A stretch of DNA of 64,000 nt from Adiantum capillus-veneris (taxonomy: Eukaryota > Streptophyta > Polypodiopsida > Polypodiales > Pteridaceae), in NCBI GenBank assembly GCA_014529385.2, contig CM043960.1, positions 26,425,896 to 26,489,895 of the forward strand. The letters run 5' to 3'. Each line of letters starts with the position of its first letter. Positions within the stretch are counted from its first letter, which is position 1. Position numbers and translations under genes: made by a program. Below, piece by piece: positions 61,440 to 64,000 of this stretch. The notes beneath the pieces were generated by a model. That model did no database searches. It was not told where the DNA came from and saw nothing but the letters and a program-made list of their open reading frames with translations.

Positions 61440-61720
61440 AGTAAAGTAGAGCAAGATTCTCTAATTGTCTCATTAGACAATGTGTTTAATTCTTGGATAG
61501 TAGACTCCGGGGATTCATTCCATGCAACACCGCACAAGCAACATTTTCAAGATTACACCAACGGTGGTTTTGGGTTTGTATACTTGGGTGATGATGAAGA
61601 TTGTGAAATTATCGGCAAAGGTACAGTTTGTGTCAAAACTACTAATGGAAATGAATGGAATCTTAAAGATGTTAGGCATGTTCCTTATCTTCTTAAAGAA
61701 ATTGATCTCTACAGGACAAT
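61440..61720 (+). pseudogene. Copia protease domain
   Basis: SWIVDSGDSFHATPHKQHF carries the aspartic protease DSG motif (DSGD for the usual DSGA), followed by GKGTVCVKTTNGNEWNLKDV and RHVPYL. A frameshift after about 61,700 moves the reading frame into the pre-integrase region. Confidence 0.8.
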
Positions 61721-62720
61721 TGGACGATGAAGGTCACAACATTGCATTCAAAAATAAATGTTGGGAGATCTCAAAGGGATATTTGGTGGTTTCCAAAGAA
61801 GAAAATGTTGGTACACTTTACTCGTGTACTATCAGCAAGCAATCTTCAACTTGTGCAACAACTAAAGAAGTCAACAATGTGGTGTGGCACTACCGACTTG
61901 GGCATATGAGTGCCACAAGAATGCAAATCCTTCAATCAAAGAAGCATCTAATAGGTTTGAAAGAAGTGGACTTAGAGTTTTGCAAAGATTTTGTTTATGG
62001 TAAACAAAAGAAGGTAAAATTTTAAAAAGCAAGAAATGAAAGAAAAAATAAAAAGCTTGAATTGGTTCATTATGATGTTTGGGGTCTTGTAAGTACACCA
62101 TCTCTTGGTGGCTTGTTGTTCAATGTAACATTCATAGACGATGCAACTAGGAAAACATGTATTTATGTAATGAAAAATAAATCCGATGCGTTTTTCATAT
62201 TTCAAAAGTGGAAAACCATTGTGGAGAATGAAGCAAGTACCAAGCTTAAATGCCTTAGGTCCGATAATGGAGGTGAATATATTGCAGCCAAGATTTTTAA
62301 ATCTTTTGTGCTAGCGATGGCATTTGGAGGCAATGGAAAATCCTAAGGACAACTCAACAAAATGGCATTTCAAAAAGGACGAACAAAACAATCATGGAGC
62401 GAGCATGAAGTATGCGACGACATGTAGGCCTACCGCTTGGGCTTTGGGTGGAAGCAGTACGTACGTATGTGTACTTAATCAACCTATCATCCTCAACAAC
62501 ATTGGAAGGGGGAGTTCTAGAAGAGGCATGGACATGTAAACCGGTGAATTATGCATTTCTCATAGTGTTTGGGTGCGAGGTTTTTATGCACATAGAGAGA
62601 AACCTACGATCAAAGCTAGATGCAAAGTCCAAAAAGTGTTTCTTCATTGGCTATGGAGAATCTAACTTTGGGTATCCCCTATAGAATCCTGAAGATGGTA
62701 AAATCTTTAGAAGTAGGGAT
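61700..62720 (+). pseudogene. Copia integrase region (broken)
   Basis: The pre-integrase part has VVWHYRLGHMSATRMQIL and a worn zinc site (FCKDFVYGKQ for the usual FC..C..GK). The integrase core reads LELVHYDVWG (usually HSDV.G), FIDDATRKTCIYVMKNKSDA and KCLRSDNGGEY, then after frameshifts TTQQNG, LPLGLWVEAV and CFFIGYGESNFGYPL. The two catalytic Asp contexts are visible. The catalytic Glu region (62,340-62,400) is shifted and holds a stop. Confidence 0.8.
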
Positions 62721-62944
62721 GTAATTTTCAACAAACAAAATATGTACAAAGATTACTTCGAAAGAAAACAAACAAAAGATACATGTGATGAGTACTTGGA
62801 GTTTGAGGGCGTTGAAGACTCAAGGAGTGCAAGCAGTGACAACGTGCAACAATGTCAACCAAATGAGGAGCCTCAACCTATGCCCAAACATCTACAAGAG
62901 CAAGTAGACCTCCAAAAATATTTGTTCCTTCCTTCAACCATCTC

Positions 62945-63812
62945 TTGGTCTTAGATTCTAGAGAGCCGGAATCATACAAAGAAGCTATACAATACGAATC
63001 CAAAGAAGAATGGATAAAGAGCATGCAAGAGGAGATGGACACATTACATCTCAACCAAACATGGGAGTTGGTTGAGGTGCCTAAAGGTAAGAGGGCACTA
63101 CAAAACAAATGGGTGTACAAGGTGAAGGAAGAAGAAGGTGGGAAGAAAAGATACAAGTCCAAGCTTGTGGTAAAAGGGTTCTCTCAAAAGAAAGGTATTG
63201 AACTCGATGAAATATTTTCTCATGTTGTAAAAATGAACTCAATTAGGCTTTTCTTAAGCCTTGTGGCTGCTCATGACTTAAATCTTGAGCAAATGGATGT
63301 AAATACAACATTCCCTCATGGTGACTTAGAGGAGGAAATTTACATGCTTCAACCAAAGGGGTATGAAGTAAAGGCCCATAAGGAGAAAATAATTTGTAGA
63401 TTAAAGAAGTGCTTGTATGGTCTAAAGCAAGCATCAAGACAATGGTACTTGAAGTTCGATCAATGGATGTTGGATCACGGATGTAACTCAAATCATTGCG
63501 TCTACACGAAGAATCTGGGAGATGGTAAGTTCATCATCCTAATGTTGTATGTTGATGACATACTGATTGCAAGTGCTAACATGCAGGATATCAAAGACCT
63601 AAAAGAGGAGTTGTCTAAATTTTTTTCAATGAAAGATTTAGGTGCTGCAAAGTGGATACTTGGTATGAAGATATCAAGGGACGGGACGAAGAAGACAATA
63701 AAGCTATCTCAAGAGAATTACATCAAGAAGGTACTAGAAAGGTTTGCAATGTAAGATGCAAATCTGGTTTCTACACATTTGGTTAGTCACCTTAAAGTAA
63801 CCAAGGATATGT
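62945..63812 (+). pseudogene. Copia reverse transcriptase, 3'-truncated at an inversion breakpoint
   Basis: A clean frame of 269 codons holds the copia RT core: ESKEEWIKSMQEEMDTLHLN, NKWVYKVKEEEGGKKRYKSK, LEQMDVNTTFPHGDLEEEIY, CLYGLKQASRQWY and the catalytic LYVDDILIAS. After a TAA at 63,752-63,754 the same frame continues DANLVSTHLVSHLKVTKDM to 63,812, where copia homology stops. The next residues expected in copia (CPKTQEE) are those at 49,426 on the minus strand. A long uninterrupted RT frame suggests moderate age. Confidence 0.9.
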
Positions 63813-64000
63813 AAATATGTATTCGAAAGTCATAGAAAACTTGTCCAAGTGAGAGTCAAACTCGATCATTGTCAATGTGGAAGTAAATCTTGGCCACTAA
63901 AGCATTAGAAAGTAAGCTACAGAAAAATAGAAAGAATGGCCAGAATCTTGGAAAAACAAACATAGCTCTCTCTGTAAATTGAGCATTATCTCAAAAATCT
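63813..64000 (-). mobile_element. Repeat X, left part (inverted), to window edge
   Basis: The reverse complement matches 53,486-53,680 (GAGATAATGCTCAATTTACA at the window edge, TTTGACTCTCACTTGGACAA, TCGAATACATATT at the breakpoint). It stops at the point, allowing for 38 bases present only in the other copy, where the right part begins at 49,429. It probably continues beyond the window. Confidence 0.75.

Overview
This window looks like repeat-rich nuclear DNA from a land plant with a large genome. The signs are spliceosomal introns with plant-like splice sites, long (GA)n/(CT)n tracts, and Ty1/copia and Ty3/gypsy-type LTR elements whose primer-binding sites match plant initiator-Met and Asp tRNAs. 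Nothing resembles a conserved single-copy host gene. Almost all coding sequence is mobile-element or element-like, and most of it is broken. I cannot name the species; a seed-free plant is possible but unproven.

Layout. 0-2.3 kb: unknown exon fragments and an inverted piece of an LTR-element leader. 2.4-3.8 kb: hairpin and composite (GA)n repeats. 3.8-7.25 kb: an ORF starting like a histone H3 tail, a broken Ulp1/C48-type protease, an acidic segment, a retroelement 3' end with LTR start, and a broken FCP1/CTD-phosphatase-like domain. 7.5-8.5 kb (-): an unknown two-exon gene. 10.7-16.6 kb (+): a five-exon coiled-coil/RING-like gene (exon joins keep frame), then a gene with acidic tandem repeats and a second FCP1-like domain. 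17.9-21.7 kb (-): a two-exon transposase-like gene with one frameshift and one in-frame TAG. Introns and spacers of this block are filled with short palindromic GTGCTATATAGCAC-type repeats.

22-36.3 kb: an older retroelement with zinc-knuckle-like and Y-x-D-x2-G-x2-Y modules, split by a 7.5-kb LTR element with 5-bp target duplications. That inserted element has a tRNA-Asp-type PBS and no recognisable polymerase. 36.8-39.6 kb: decayed minus-strand copia. 39.6-45.2 kb: repeats, an unknown coding fragment, and a third FCP1-like relic (-).

45.7-64 kb: nested LTR elements cut by an apparent 14.4-kb inversion (about 49,427-63,812). Re-inverting it on paper rejoins two halves of one copia element and two halves of another repeat, and puts two LTRs of a third element in the same orientation. 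A degenerate paralogue of the coiled-coil/RING gene lies at 55.9-57.1 kb.

Taken together, genes of three recurring types (coiled-coil/RING, FCP1-like with acidic repeats and Ulp1, and a transposase-like protein) share an intron repeat and recur in the window. I infer that they may belong to one multi-gene mobile system. Individual domain calls rest on motifs read by eye.
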